A stretch of DNA of 64,000 nt from Hirundichthys speculiger (GCA_018398805.1 JAGFBZ010000708.1:1054001-1118000), one strand, 5' to 3'; counted from the first letter of the stretch, positions 46,591-58,052 are shown. Numbers and translations are program-made. The notes: generated by a model from the letters alone, not told the origin.

Positions 46591-47747
46591 TCAGTAATTT
46601 GTCTGGCCCCCATGTGCGTGTATGCATGCCTGACAACGTCGGGGCATGCTCCTATTGAGGCGACGGATGGCGTCCTGGGGTATCTCCTCCCAGATCTGGA
46701 CCAGGGCATCACTGAGCTCCTGGACAGTCTGAGGTGCAACCTGGCGGCATCGGATGGATGGAAACATAATGTCCCAGAGGTGTTCTACTGGATTTAGGTC
46801 AGGCGAGCGTGGGGGCCAATCAATGGTATCAATTCCTTCATCCTCCAGGAACTGCCTGCATACTCTCGCCACATGAGGCCGGGCATTGTCGTGCACCAGG
46901 AGGAACCCTGGACCCACTGCACCAGCATCGGGTCTGACAATGGGTGCAAGGATTTCATCTTGATACCTAATGGCGGTCAGGGTGCCGTTGTCTAGCCTGT
47001 ATAGGTCTGTGCGTCCCTCCATGGATATGGACCAGACCATCACTGACCCACCACCAAACCGGTCATGCTGAACGATGTTACAGGCAGCAGAACGTTCTCC
47101 ATGGCTTCTTCCAGACCCTTTCACGTCTGTCACATGTGCTCAGGGTGAACCTGCTCTCATCTGTGAAAAGCACAGGGCGCCAGTGGTGGACTTGCCAATT
47201 CCAGTGTTCTGTGGCAAATGCCAATCGAGCTCCACGGTGCCGGGCAGTGAGCACAGGGCCCACTAGAGGACGTCGGGCCTACTAGAGGACGTCGGGCCCA
47301 CTAGAGGACGTCGGGCCCACTAGAGGACGTCGGGCCTACTAGAGGACGTCGGGCCCTCTAGAGGACGTTGGGCCCACTAGAGGACGTCGGGCCCACTAGA
47401 GGACGTCGGGCCCTCAGGCCACCCTCATGAAGTCTGTTTCTGATTGTTTGGTCAGAGACATTCACACCAGTGGCCTGCTGGAGGTCATTTTGTAGGGCTC
47501 TGGCAGTGCTCCTCCTGCTCGTCCTTGCACAAAGGAGCAGATAGCGGTCCTGCTGATGGGTTGTAGACCTTCTACGGCCCGGTCCAGCTCTCCTGGAGTA
47601 ACTGCCTGTCTCCTGGAATCTCCTCCATGCTCTTGAGATTGTGCTGGGAGACACAGCAAACCTTCTGGCAATGGCACGTATTGATGTGCCATCCTGGAGG
47701 AGTTGGACCACCTGTGCAACCTCTGTAGGGTACAGGTATCGCCTCAT
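46591..47747 (-). pseudogene. DD34E transposase of Tc1 type, interrupted by a minisatellite
   Basis: A cut-and-paste transposase acting at TA sites. N-terminal part 47358-47747: [20 protein letters not shown] and a helix-turn-helix ([20 protein letters not shown]). Middle part 47078-47263: LFTDESRF with the first catalytic aspartate. C-terminal part 46591-47133: FLLVHDNARPHVAR with the second aspartate and PDLNPVEHLWD with the glutamate; 34 residues separate these two, as in Tc1 enzymes. An array of eight 19-bp repeats (47255-47412) sits where the protein reads RPLVGP and shifts the frame. A frame change near 47100 separates the middle and C-terminal parts. It is therefore inactive, though all three catalytic residues are visible. 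Confidence 0.9.
47255..47412. repeat. 19-bp minisatellite, eight copies, inside the transposase gene
   Basis: Unit GGGCCCACTAGAGGACGTC, with one or two changes in some copies. The minus-strand reading RPLVGP of the transposase is contained in the unit, so the array grew from coding sequence. Nineteen is not a multiple of three. Confidence 0.95.
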
Positions 47748-47814
47748 GCTAACAGTAGTGACACCTGTGCAACCTCTGTAGGGTCCAGGTAGCGCCTCAT
47801 GCTAACAGTAGTGA
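47709..47814. repeat. 53-bp tandem duplication covering the transposase start
   Basis: The segment CACCTGTGCAACCTCTGTAG through GCTAACAGTAGTGA is present twice, with two differences. Each copy contains the start codon on the minus strand. The upstream copy opens a 17-codon frame whose TGA overlaps the downstream ATG (ATGA). Confidence 0.92.
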
Positions 47815-48077
47815 CAGTGACCCTAGCCAAATGCAAAACTGGTGAAAAAGTCAGAAAAGATGAGGAGGAGAAAAAAATGTGTGTGGCCTCCACCTGTAAA
47901 ACCATTCCTGTTTTGATGGTTGTGTCGTTGTTGCCCCTCCTTTATTTCATTAACACCAAAGCAGCTGAAACTGATTAACAACCCCCTCTGCTACTTACCT
48001 GACCAAATCAATATCCCAGAAGTTTAATTGACTTGATGCTATACTTTATTACAAAGTGTTCCTATAATTTTTTTGAG

Positions 48078-48079
48078 TA

Positions 48080-48143
<64 letters not shown>
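48078..48143. repeat. TA microsatellite
   Basis: TA run between the Tc1-type element and family A copy 2. Confidence 0.95.
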
Positions 48144-49466
48144 CAGGGCTGTCAAAGTTAACGCGTTAACGCGTGATTAACGCAAAATAATTTTAACGCA
48201 ACTAATTTTTTTAACGCACGATTAACGCGAGCCGGCCGTTGATGTACAATAATAGAGAGGAGAGTAGGTGTTGCCTCCAGGCCTCATGAGCCTCCGTAGT
48301 TGTAGTCCTGTAGTCCTCCATAGTTTGTCAAAAACAGGAAGCCATGCACTGACGTCGACGGCCATGACGCAGACAGACGTAAACAAACCTCCGTTAGCAG
48401 TAGCAGGGATAAAAATTGATACAAAAGATACTATTTTGAATGGTAAGTTTAGCTTCAAATCCTTGCCTGATGGCTAACTCCACAAGATAAATGTTGTTTG
48501 TGTTTACTGTCGATGTGAATTTAGTTACCATCAGAGTCCCGACTACTGAAATATCACTTGTCGGCTAATCAGTCAGAGCGCTGATACAGAGGCCCCCCCC
48601 CCCCCCCCCCCCCGTTTGAAGCAAACCACGAAAATATTTTGTATGAAGAACATAAGAGAAAATATTGAGTATATATATATAATATATAATGGATTTGAAA
48701 TTGTAGCAATAAATAAACATGCGTTTGTTTTGCATAAGGCAAGCATTTGTGTACTCTCATATTAGGCAAGGCAACTTTATTTGTAGAGCACAATTCGTAC
48801 ACAAGGCAATTCAAAGTGCTTTACAGATGCATAAAATCACAAGAAGGCAAATAGAATCATTCCATACAAGCATAAAAATAATCAACAATAAATAAAATTA
48901 ATTAATAAAAAAAAATTATTAATTAAATTAAAAATGAAGAGTGCAGATAAAAATCCTTCCAGTCATCATCTTCACATCCAAACAGAACTGTTTTCAGTCT
49001 GGATTTGAACATTGTCAGAGTTCAGGTCTGTCTCACATCTTCTGGAAGACTGGTTCCAGATTTTAGGAGCATAAAACTGAAATGCAGCTTCACCTTGTTT
49101 AGTCCTGACTCTGGACACCAGCAGGAGACCACTACCTGAGGTTCTCAGAGTCCAGGTTGGTTCATATGGCTCTAACATGTCAGAGATGGACTTTGGGGCC
49201 ATGAAGAGACTTGAACACAAGTAGAGCTGTTTTAAAGTCTATTCTCTGAGTGACAGGAAGCCAGAGACCTCAGAACTGGACTAATATGGTCATATTTCCT
49301 GGTTCTAGTCAGGACTCGTATTAATCAGAGTAATACAACTTGAAAAAGATCTGTATAAGGTAGATTTAGAACAGATAAAAATATGCGGTTAATTTGCGAT
49401 TAATCATGATTAACTATTGACAGTCATGCGATTAATCTGAATTATTTTGAGAAATTAACAGCCCTA
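48144..49466. mobile_element. Family A DNA transposon, copy 2
   Basis: Starts CAGGGCTGTCAAAGTTAACG and ends AACAGCCCTA. Collinear with copy 1 over its whole length, including the embedded repeat from GGCAAGGCAACTTTATTTG, and a longer poly-C run near 48593-48613. TA repeats on both sides. Confidence 0.85.
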
Positions 49467-49512
49467 ATATATATATATATATATACATACCTACATACCT
49501 ACATATATGTAT

Positions 49513-49578
<66 letters not shown>

Positions 49579-49640
49579 CTACATACACACATATACAGTA
49601 TATACACATACACACAAACACACATAAAAAATAATAATAA
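49467..49640. repeat. TA/CATA microsatellite
   Basis: Mixed TA, CATACCTA and CACATA repeats, ending in an ATA/TAA tract that may be the A-rich 3' tail of the LINE to the right on the minus strand. Confidence 0.85.
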
Positions 49641-49739
49641 TAATAATAAAAATCACCATACACATCCATAAAAGCACGTAAACACGTACACAGACAAGAC
49701 ATAGGGGACTCTACATCAGAAAGCCGTAAGGTAGGAAAA

Positions 49740-50262
49740 GTAGCAACAAAGCATTATTCTCGAAGCTTATCTTTCAAAGAGTCAGCAGTGTCACACCACA
49801 TATTCAGACAGCTCTCGTTTGCACCATTAATTCGGCCTGCAGATAGCTCCATGTACACAGTGTCCAAAAAACTGAAGATCCAAGATCTGGTTGTTAGAGA
49901 TGGAGGGTGCTTCCAACGACTTGCAACCAACTTTTTGGCTGCCATCAGTCCAGCAAGAATGACGCGATTTTTGAGCTTGAAGATGTTGAAAATCGTCAAA
50001 TCATTTAAAATCATTGCACATATAGTTGCAGGCACTGTTTCATGTATCAAATCAGATAGTTTGGATGCAACATTGTACCAGAATTGTCGAACAGGAGGAC
50101 AGTCCCAAAACATGTGAATAAATGGCTCATTGATAAGTTTCATGCGATGAAGCTTAACAGGAGTAAGATATGTCCTATGAATAAAATTAAAGTGAATTTG
50201 TTGGTGGTCCGGATTGCGAGATGCCTTGTGGATGCTGGACCGCACTATACCCCAGTTCAAGT
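49740..50262 (-). pseudogene. L1-type LINE ORF2 C-terminal end
   Basis: The open frame 49754-50260 reads QIHFNFIHRTYLTPVKLHRM and later IHMFWDCPPVRQFWYNVASK, then RVILAGLMAAKKLVASRWK, ending at a stop. These blocks fit the C-terminal region of L1-clade ORF2 in fish. The zinc-knuckle segment expected between HRMKLIN and FIHMFWDCP is missing, so about 15 residues were deleted in frame. No endonuclease or catalytic RT part is present; it is 5' truncated, as usual for LINEs. Confidence 0.8.
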
Positions 50263-50420
50263 CCTGAGCTATAATATTGAATCCTAAACAAGGATAATGG
50301 CAGGTAAAAAACTCCCACAGCGGGAGAAAAAACCTTTAAGCCAAACAGTGGCAAGAAAAAACTCCACTTTAAGAGGAAGAAACATTGAGCAGGACCTGGA
50401 TCATATGGGGGGACCCCATA
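50262..50420 (-). mobile_element. L2-like LINE 3' UTR fragment, reversed
   Basis: Contains AAGCCAAACAGTGGCAAG, AAAACTCCACTTTAAGAGG and GAGCAGGACCTGGATCATAT, the reverse complement of the block at 35990-36080. Confidence 0.7.
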
Positions 50421-51480
50421 AAAGAAAACAAATGCTTCAATTTAAGTTAAAAAAAAGTTTGAACAATGATCTGTTCAGATTTATAAGCGTTGCATACATG
50501 GGAGGAAAAGGTCGAACAGATGAAACATGCACGTAGGGTTGTGAATACTTAATAAGTTGTACATGTAATGTAAGGAGTATGTTAAGTGCATAGGACTTCA
50601 CATTGTAAATGAAAAAATAGTTTATTCTCTTGTGGTACACTATTTCAAGGCACGTTGTGTTTATTGTGTACAAAAGTTAAAAAATTGTTCTCCGGGTGGC
50701 ACAAGAGGAAAACTCGAGGAGTGTGGAAAAATGAAAATGGTTCCTGCTCTGAACAGTCTGTGAAGCCATCAGCGTTATGTGGAATAACTCTGCCTCTGGG
50801 AGCAACAGCCGTTATTCCTGGGATTCCAGTGCAGCCAGCGGATATCAGGATAATGGATATCCAGGCCCAGACTTCCTTTTCCACGCACCAGTCATTGTGT
50901 GAATACAGAAAAAGAAGCTAACAAAGACTAAATCATCATCAGTTGACAGGTGGTAGTTTTTTTTTTTTGCATCTTTCTCTCCAAAAAAAACTGTTTATAA
51001 GCAGGTTGCAAAACCCTGTTCAAACCTGACAGGTCCAAACAACTCACAGAAGAGTTGAAAAGAACTCCAAACAGAAAAATCTCACCCCCCTGGCTGAGAA
51101 ATTATTTATATTTACTGATATCAGTCTGCAGAAATGATTTGATGTATTTGAGAAAACATGTCCAAACATTCCACTTGTTTGTTTGTTTGGTTCAGTTGTT
51201 GGTCATCAGTGCAAATTCTCTTTTATGGTAACACCAGACAAATAACCACAGAACCATGAAAGCTGTTTTTCTACTGCTGAAGAGGTTGGCAGACAGAAAA
51301 TCAGCATCTTACACAGTATTAACAGCACAAAAACAACACTAACAGCTTTATTCCTTCCCTGGCGCCTGTACATATGAATCTACAACTTTAAAAAATTAAA
51401 CTCTTTTGAATTTCTGCATTTCATTTTGATGTGAAATGCTGTTTATTTAAATTAACGTCACTTTGCTACTGAGATGAGGT
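50421..51480. other. No gene seen
   Basis: Unique or unrecognised sequence. Open frames at 50655-50921 on either strand show no known feature. Confidence 0.35.
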
Positions 51481-51484
51481 TTTG

Positions 51485-51720
51485 CTGTGATGGACCTGTC
51501 CAGGTGGACCCCTGACTTTCACCTGAATAGACTCCAGCAGATCCCTGTGGCCCTGAAGAGGATTAAACGGGTCTAGATAATGGATGACAGCGATAATGAT
51601 GATTATTTTTAAACTCTTATGATTTATGGAATGATTCTATTTGCCTTCTTGTGGTTTTATGCATCTGTAAAGCACTTTGAATTGACTTGTGTACAAATTG
51701 TGCTCTACAAATAAACTTAC
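51485..51720 (+). mobile_element. LINE 3' tail fragment
   Basis: GTGATGGACCTGTCCAGGTG, then AGACTCCAGCAGATCCC and AATGGATGACAGC. This resembles the tail at 54226-54368, which ends in ATGG repeats; here the satellite that follows probably grew from such a tail. Confidence 0.5.
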
Positions 51721-51722
51721 AT

Positions 51723-52317
51723 TGGAATGACAGGATGGATGGATGGAGGGATGGATGGATGGATGGATAGACAGACTGATGGATGGATGGATGGATGGAT
51801 GGATGGACAGATAAATGGATGACAGGATGGACAGACGGATGGACAGATGGACTGATGGATGACAGGATGGATGAACAGACAGATGGACAGACTGATGGAT
51901 GGATGGATGGATGGATGGATGCATGGATGGATGGACAGACAGACTGATGGATGGATGGATGGATGAATGGATGGATGGATGGACAGACGGATGGATGGAT
52001 GACAGTATGGATGGACAGATGGACAGACAGATGGATGGATGGATGGACAGACAGACGGATGGATGACAGTATGGATGGACAAATGAATGGACGGACAGAC
52101 AGATGGATGGATGGATGGACAGACGGACGGATGGAAGACAGGACGGACGGACAGACAGACGGATGGATGGATGACAGGATGGATAGATGGATGGATGGAT
52201 AGATGGATGGACAGATGATGGATGGATGGACAGACAGACGGATGGATGACAGGACGGATGGACAGACAGATGTATGGATAGATAGATAACAGGATGGATG
52301 GATGGATGGATGGATGG

Positions 52318-52348
<31 letters not shown>

Positions 52349-52640
52349 ACAGGATAGATGAATGGATTACAGGATGGATGGACAGATGGATGGATGGATG
52401 GATGGACAGATGGATAGATGGATGAGAGGACGGATGGACAGACAGATGGATGATAGATGGATGACAGGATGGATGGATGGATGGATGGATGGACGGACGG
52501 ATGGACGGATGGACAGATGGATGACAGGATGGATGGATGGATGGATGGACGGACGGATGGACAGATGGATGACAGGATGGATGGATGGATGGATAACAGG
52601 ATGACAGGATGGACAGAGCGATGGACGGATGGATTGATGA
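51723..52640. repeat. ATGG/ACAG satellite, about 0.9 kb
   Basis: Tetranucleotide array of ATGG with frequent ACAG and ACGG variants, forming loose higher-order units such as GGATGACAGGATGGATGGAC. Because 4-mers read through all frames with period 12, long artefactual frames of the [11 protein letters not shown] type appear on the minus strand. Confidence 0.95.
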
Positions 52641-52930
52641 GCTTTTGCCCCGACTGCTTCTGTGGCATATCCGGGGGTTTTCAACAGACCGTGGGAGAGG
52701 ATGGACTAAAAAACCAAGAAAGATTTGTTTCCATACATGCAAACTTATTTTTAATCAATATGTAATTACAGGTCTCATTCAAATTTATTGGATTGAGTCA
52801 ACACAGCAAAATGCAGGAGCTGATTATTCCATTGAGTATATATCACACCTGTGCCCCAGTAATGGGGAACACCACTGACATAATATCCTGGTCATTGGAA
52901 GAAATGCAAGCCACGAATGGCTTCTAAACA

Positions 52931-53383
52931 TAACCCTAACCCCAACCTAACCCTAACCCTAACCCTAACCCCCTAACCCTAACCCCAACCCCTAACCCTA
53001 ACCCTAACCCTAACCCCCTAACCCCTAACCCTAACCCCAACCTTAACCCTAACCCTAACTCCCTAACCCTAACCCCCTAACCCTAACCCCAACCTAACCC
53101 TAACCCTAACCCCCTAACCCCCTAACCCTAACCCTAACCTTAACCCTAACCCTAACTCCCTAACCCTAACCCGCTAACCCTAACCCCAACATTAACCCTA
53201 ACCCGAACCCCAACCTTAACCCTAACCCTAACCCCCTAACCCCAACCTTAACCCTAACCCCCTAACCCTAACCCCCTAACCCTAACCCCAACCCTAACCC
53301 TAACCCTAACCCTAGCCCTAACCTTAACCCTTACCCTAACCCTATCCCTAGCCCTAACCCTAACCCCCTAACCGTAACCCTAA
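52931..53383. repeat. Interstitial telomeric repeat
   Basis: About 450 bp of CCCTAA units, mixed with CCCCTAA and CCCCAA variants, C-rich on the plus strand. The degeneracy shows it is not a live telomere. Confidence 0.95.
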
Positions 53384-54128
53384 GGCAAGGGAACTCCTTA
53401 CAATACATGTACAGCAAGTCCAGCATCCCGAATCCTCAATAAAGTCATTTCATGTGTTGTTAATGGTGGTGGAATCCAATGTTAGCATAAGTGACTCCAT
53501 GTTTTTTTTTTTTACTGATCTATTTGTTCTTTGTTTGTCTTTTGTTCCCCCACTGTTTTATGCCTCCGCCCTGTGCATCCAGGGGTTGTTAATCACTTGC
53601 TGAAGCTCTATTGTGCTATTGCCTCTGTTCTGCATACCCCCCCTAGGAGTGTGTGGCTTAGCGCCTTTACAAAGCCCATTTGCCTACATTGGAACAAGTA
53701 GACACTGCAAACCCTTTAAGAGGGAACGGCTTCCACATATAAACAACCTTTACAAAATATACAAAATATGCAAAATGTTTGAAAAAAAAGCTTCACAGTC
53801 TGCTGGGCCTTCTCCAGGAAAACACAGTCAATTAAAAGGATCGGTTCATGCGCTGTTCATGCTGGTGGAGACCTGGAACCAGCAGCCAGAACGGGGAGAC
53901 TGAGGAAAGTATGTGATGGACATTAAGGGCTGATGATGCTGTCTCTTGAGCCCACCTCTGCCTGAATGCTGGAAAAAATGCACTTGGTCTAATGCAATTG
54001 TTGTGCTAGCAGCAAAGTTCTGAAATGAGGTTAAGTATAGCCTTGTGGCTAAAATAAAGGTTGAACCAAACCTGATGCACTGAAAACACAATTGTTCGGC
54101 ATGTATGCCACAGCTTGGTAGAGCCTAT
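53384..54128. other. No gene seen
   Basis: Unique sequence. The 96-codon open frame at 53613 has no recognised feature. Confidence 0.35.
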
Positions 54129-55143
54129 GGAGCCCTGTTTGTGTCATAATTCAATTAATAAATGAGTCTATTATTATGAAATACAGGCGTTTATTATTAT
54201 GAAATATTTCCCATTATTATGATAATGGTTCTGCGATGCACTGGTGACCTGTCCAGGGTGAACCCCTGCCTTTCGCCCATAGATAGCTGGGATAGGCTCC
54301 AGCAGATCCCCGTGACCCTTCAAGGATGAAACGGGTATAGAAAATGGATGGATGGATGGATGGATGATAATGGATTAGTTTTTCATAAGAATGAGCTTTT
54401 ACATAATAATGGCTTTGTTTTTCATAAGAATGATTTGTGTGTCAATCTCAGCAGAGAGGGCGGAGCCATTTATGTGATTGGCTGCTCTTTCATTCAGGCA
54501 TAAGCAACAGAACAGTGACTATCGATAGTGGGCGAGAGATTAAATGTATATACTCCAGGCCAGTAGGTGGCAGAATGTACCTCAGTTTACGGTTAAAAGT
54601 TGACATCGACTGAGAAACGTTGCGCGAAATGTAGGGAAAACTTGATTTTGATGGCATGGTGACAGAAGAAGATCCTTTTATGACTTACTCTGAGAGGTAG
54701 CCAACAGGCTCGATGCGAGTCCCCCACCAACTAGTCCATGTCAGAGCGTAAAATGGAGAAGGATCAGGCAATGAGCGTGCAGGTCAACCACTGGTCCTGC
54801 CCAGTAGCAAAATGTCATTATTATGTAAAAGCTCATTCTCATGAAAAAAGAAGCAATTATGTAAAAACTAATTCTTAGATAAAAAAAAGCCATTCTGAAA
54901 TAAACTATTATGCATTAAACTAAGATTAAATAATAATAAAAATATATTTCATAATATTTACATTTTTTCATAATAATGGGAAATATTTCATAATAATACA
55001 CATATATATCATAATAATGGGAAATATTTCATAATAATAGGAAACATTTCATAATAATGGATACATATTTCATAATAATAAACGCCTGTATTTTATAATA
55101 ATTGGCTAATTTATTCATTGAATTATGACCCAAACAGGGCTCC
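54129..55143. mobile_element. Element with long inverted repeats, family Z
   Basis: GGAGCCCTGTTTGTGTCATA at the left and, read inward from the right, GGAGCCCTGTTTGGGTCATA begin inverted repeats of about 90 bp. Both include CAGGCGTTTATTATTATGAA. The sub-ends carry many TTATTATGAAAT repeats. A LINE tail is nested at 54226-54368. No coding capacity and no clear target duplication; superfamily unknown. Confidence 0.8.
54226..54368 (+). mobile_element. LINE 3' end with ATGG tail, nested
   Basis: GGTGACCTGTCCAGGGTGAA, then GCTGGGATAGGCTCCAGCAG and a GGATGGATGGATGG tail. This is a common fish non-LTR retrotransposon terminus. Confidence 0.75.
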
Positions 55144-55328
55144 GTAAGAGACAGCAGGGCTCCAGTGATGTGGCCATATAATCTCTATTTACTTGTTTGC
55201 CAGCTGCAGTGCACGTGGATCGACACCAAACTGTGATTCCAGTCCATCCAGACAAGTATTCCTCTGAAATCTGTTCATATTGGACAAATCTTTGGAGCAC
55301 GATTTATGTATGATGTCAAGTACATGAT

Positions 55329-55761
55329 TAGGGCTGTAGCGATACACTAATCTCGTGATACGATGCGATACACGATATTCGGCTCACGATACGGTATATA
55401 TTGATATTCATCTTACAATACATTTACATCATTTTCTAAAAGATTTTAAAGGGACAAAGTGATTTTGGTGACATCTTGTGAGTGTTCCAATGACTTTGTT
55501 TGAATTAATTGAACTGAATTCATCAATTACACATTATATGGCTGACAGGCAGCTTGCAAATGCTGGACAAAATGAATAAAAGATGTGTTGAGAAAAATAG
55601 TTTCATTTATTTAAACAGTGCAAATTGTTGCTTGCAAGCTTTTAAAGGTGGGACACGGAGGTTTTGAAAGGAGCTTAGAATATCGATACCCATGGCTGAA
55701 AAATCGATACTCAATAAAATATCGATATATATCGCAGAATCGATAAAATCACTCAGCTCTA
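55329..55761. mobile_element. Family F MITE, complete copy with near-perfect duplication
   Basis: TAGGGCTGTAGCGATACACT to ACTCAGCTCTA. Flanks TACATGAT / TGCATGAT match in 7 of 8 bases, supporting hAT. Confidence 0.83.
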
Positions 55762-55959
55762 TGCATGATACATACATCTGATTTCTTGGGGAATTACCAC
55801 AGTATTTTATCACCCAACAGTGTCCACTGTAAGAAAATAACAGTTCCATCCAGACAAAACTAACATGGGAAATTTGCTCCCTTACTGCTTCCAGGATTTA
55901 AGATGCAGCTTTGTACTGCTCATCAGCACGGCTTAATTAATTCATCATAAGCTGCTGTG

Positions 55960-56881
55960 CAGTAGAGGTGGGCAATACTGGGAATTTTGGTATTGATCCG
56001 ATACCAAGTAAATACAGGGCCAGTATCGCCGATACCAATACCAATATCAATACCAATACGGACACTTTTTCATTTTAAGCTTAATCTATCATGAAACTCC
56101 TGACCTTTAGGCATTTTTGTGATTTTTGTCTTTGGATTATTTTGTTAAAACCTAGGATAGAATTTCGGCAAACTTTATAGGTGACAGCAAAATACTTTAT
56201 TATCACAAATAACATTTTTGTGTAAATATTCCTTGGAGTTCAATTGTTCTGTTCTTAATGTTTTTTTCTAAGTGGGGGGCCTGGGGGGAGGGGCCAGACT
56301 GAGTCTACCTGCATGCTTGTTTGGCCGACGCCGCTGAGCCACGTGATGATGCAATGTCAAAAGACGAGATGAGAGTAGAGGAGGACACACCAACAGTCTA
56401 TCAGACGCAGACTTCAATGAATTCTTAGTCAGTGTTGTGTAGGGGTATGACAAGAAAAATCGATTTTGGCAATATATCGCGATTTTCGGCCGCCCAATAT
56501 AATATTGATTTTTCAGCTCCTAATATCGATTTTTTTCGAAAACACTAATAATAAACAATAAATAGGTTGTTTTGAAGCAAATAGTTTTGACTCAATTTAT
56601 CTGATGAACATATACAGCAACTTGATTTTTCATCTCTACTTTTAATTTTGATATTACCTGGGTAGAATATTGCAATATATCATGATATTGCGATATCGTG
56701 ATAATATCATATTGTGACTTAAGTATCATGATACATATTCTATTGCGAGGTCCTCACCCCTAGTGTTGTGGGAGAGAAAAAACCTTGAGTATCGATCTTT
56801 TTACACGGGTATCATTCGATATCAATACCAGCGTTGGTATCGATATTATCGATATTTGGATCGATCTGCCCACCTCCACTG
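55960..56881. mobile_element. hAT-like MITE, family L, interrupted
   Basis: CAGTAGAGGTGGGCAATAC at the left and TCGATCTGCCCACCTCCACTG at the right are inverted matches. The sub-ends carry GGTATCGAT and ATCGATACC repeats. A family K copy is nested inside. Confidence 0.75.
56440..56762. mobile_element. Family K hAT MITE, intact, nested
   Basis: Perfect duplication GTGTTGTG at 56432-56439 and 56763-56770. Ends TAGGGGTATGACAAG and GGTCCTCACCCCTA. At 323 bp it is the clean reference for the copy at 20099. Confidence 0.93.
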
Positions 56882-57550
56882 TCCAGATTTCTGTAAAAGC
56901 AGACTTTTCAATAGTGTCCTAGTCTGAACCGTTTAAGTATGTGTTGACACAGCACCAACAGAGAAAGACACAGAGCAGCAGTTGTAATGTTGCTCTTCTA
57001 ACATCTCAATTATAATCAGTCTGGAACGGCTGTCAGAAGACAACATCTTCTGTCTTAAAGGAAGATGGAAGAACGACTGGGATTCCAAAAACTGAATCTG
57101 AACAAACCTGTTGAACAATGTTTTATGGCTACAAGAGATCTTGGAGAAGGTGTTTGGCTTCACTGGCCAGCACCGAGTTGGAGTGAAACCCAAGCACAGT
57201 ATTTCAATGGAAACGTGTTATTTTACAGCCACAGGACCTGTGTATCTTTCAGCCGCTGAGCAGTTCATGAACTCTGTACACCAGAGCATTCAAGAGGCAA
57301 ATGTGAGGCCATCTGTCCAACAGCTCAAGCCTGGACATAAGTGGGTCACGCAACAGGAGAATGGTTGAAAACACCCCAGTAAATCTAAATCAGAATGGCT
57401 GAAAATTAAAAAAAAAAATCAAGGAAGGTGTAAGGCATTGGCAGTGGGAATATCAGACTGAGGCACTGCGGCCCATCACATGCCTGAGGTATGGTGAGAT
57501 GTGGCAGGTCACTGACCGCATCACAGCCACAGCCCACTCAAGCATGTGTA
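56882..57550. other. Unassigned sequence with an open frame
   Basis: The plus-strand frame 57111-57368 reads FGFTGQHRVGVKPKHSISME, then YLSAAEQFMNSVHQSIQEA. It looks more protein-like than chance, but I do not recognise it. The following 180 bp (GAGGCACTGCGGCCCATCAC) may belong to it. Confidence 0.3.
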
Positions 57551-57567
57551 CACAGCAAAATCGCCAG

Positions 57568-57706
57568 TGTTAATTCAACTCGCATAGTGTTAAATTTAAC
57601 ACTTTTCCAGTGTTTATATAATTCTCACTGAATTAGAGTTAAAGTAACACTTTGCAAAGTGTTATTATTTTAACTCGATTGCAGTGTTAAAAATATAACA
57701 CCCGTA
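57568..57706. repeat. Sub-terminal AGTGTTAA repeats, outer block
   Basis: The motif AGTGTTAA or its complement TTAACACT occurs about every 20-30 bp. The series resumes at 59130 after the Harbinger insertion. CACTA transposases are known to bind such arrays in plants, so this is a plausible binding zone. Confidence 0.6.
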
Positions 57707-58052
57707 GGGCCTGATTTACTAAAGGTTTGCGTGCGTAAAAACGTGTGCAAACTTGACACCACCCGCAAACCAATGTGCAATCTGATCTACTAACAGCGTG
57801 CAAACAGGACTGCGCCTCTCAAATGAGAAAAATAGCACACGCTGTTCATTTAGCACTTTTGCCCTGATGAATAAACAATATGGGGCGTACCCGCCAGAAA
57901 GCGCAAAATACTGGGAGGGGAAAATGCAAATAGGTCCATTTACCACACGCAATGAGATTTACCAACCCTGAAAGTAATTGCGGGGATTGTGATTGCGTCT
58001 GTATTTAGTACGTTCGGAAGGAAGGTGCTAATCTGTCCAGCATTACGCACCG

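Larger units (their letters stand above)
46339..48077 (-). mobile_element. Tc1/mariner-type transposon
   Basis: Inverted ends CTAAAAATTAAAGGAACACT and, read inward from the right, CTCAAAAAAATTATAGGAAC, flanked by TA. It is 1.74 kb with one transposase gene on the minus strand, recently degraded: long frame segments survive. Confidence 0.88.

Noticed and set aside
51637..52742. Two minus-strand open frames of over 340 codons rich in PSIHPSIH
   Set aside because: They are translations of a tetranucleotide satellite. Any stop-free register gives a 12-bp periodic peptide; there is no start context, domain or splice evidence.
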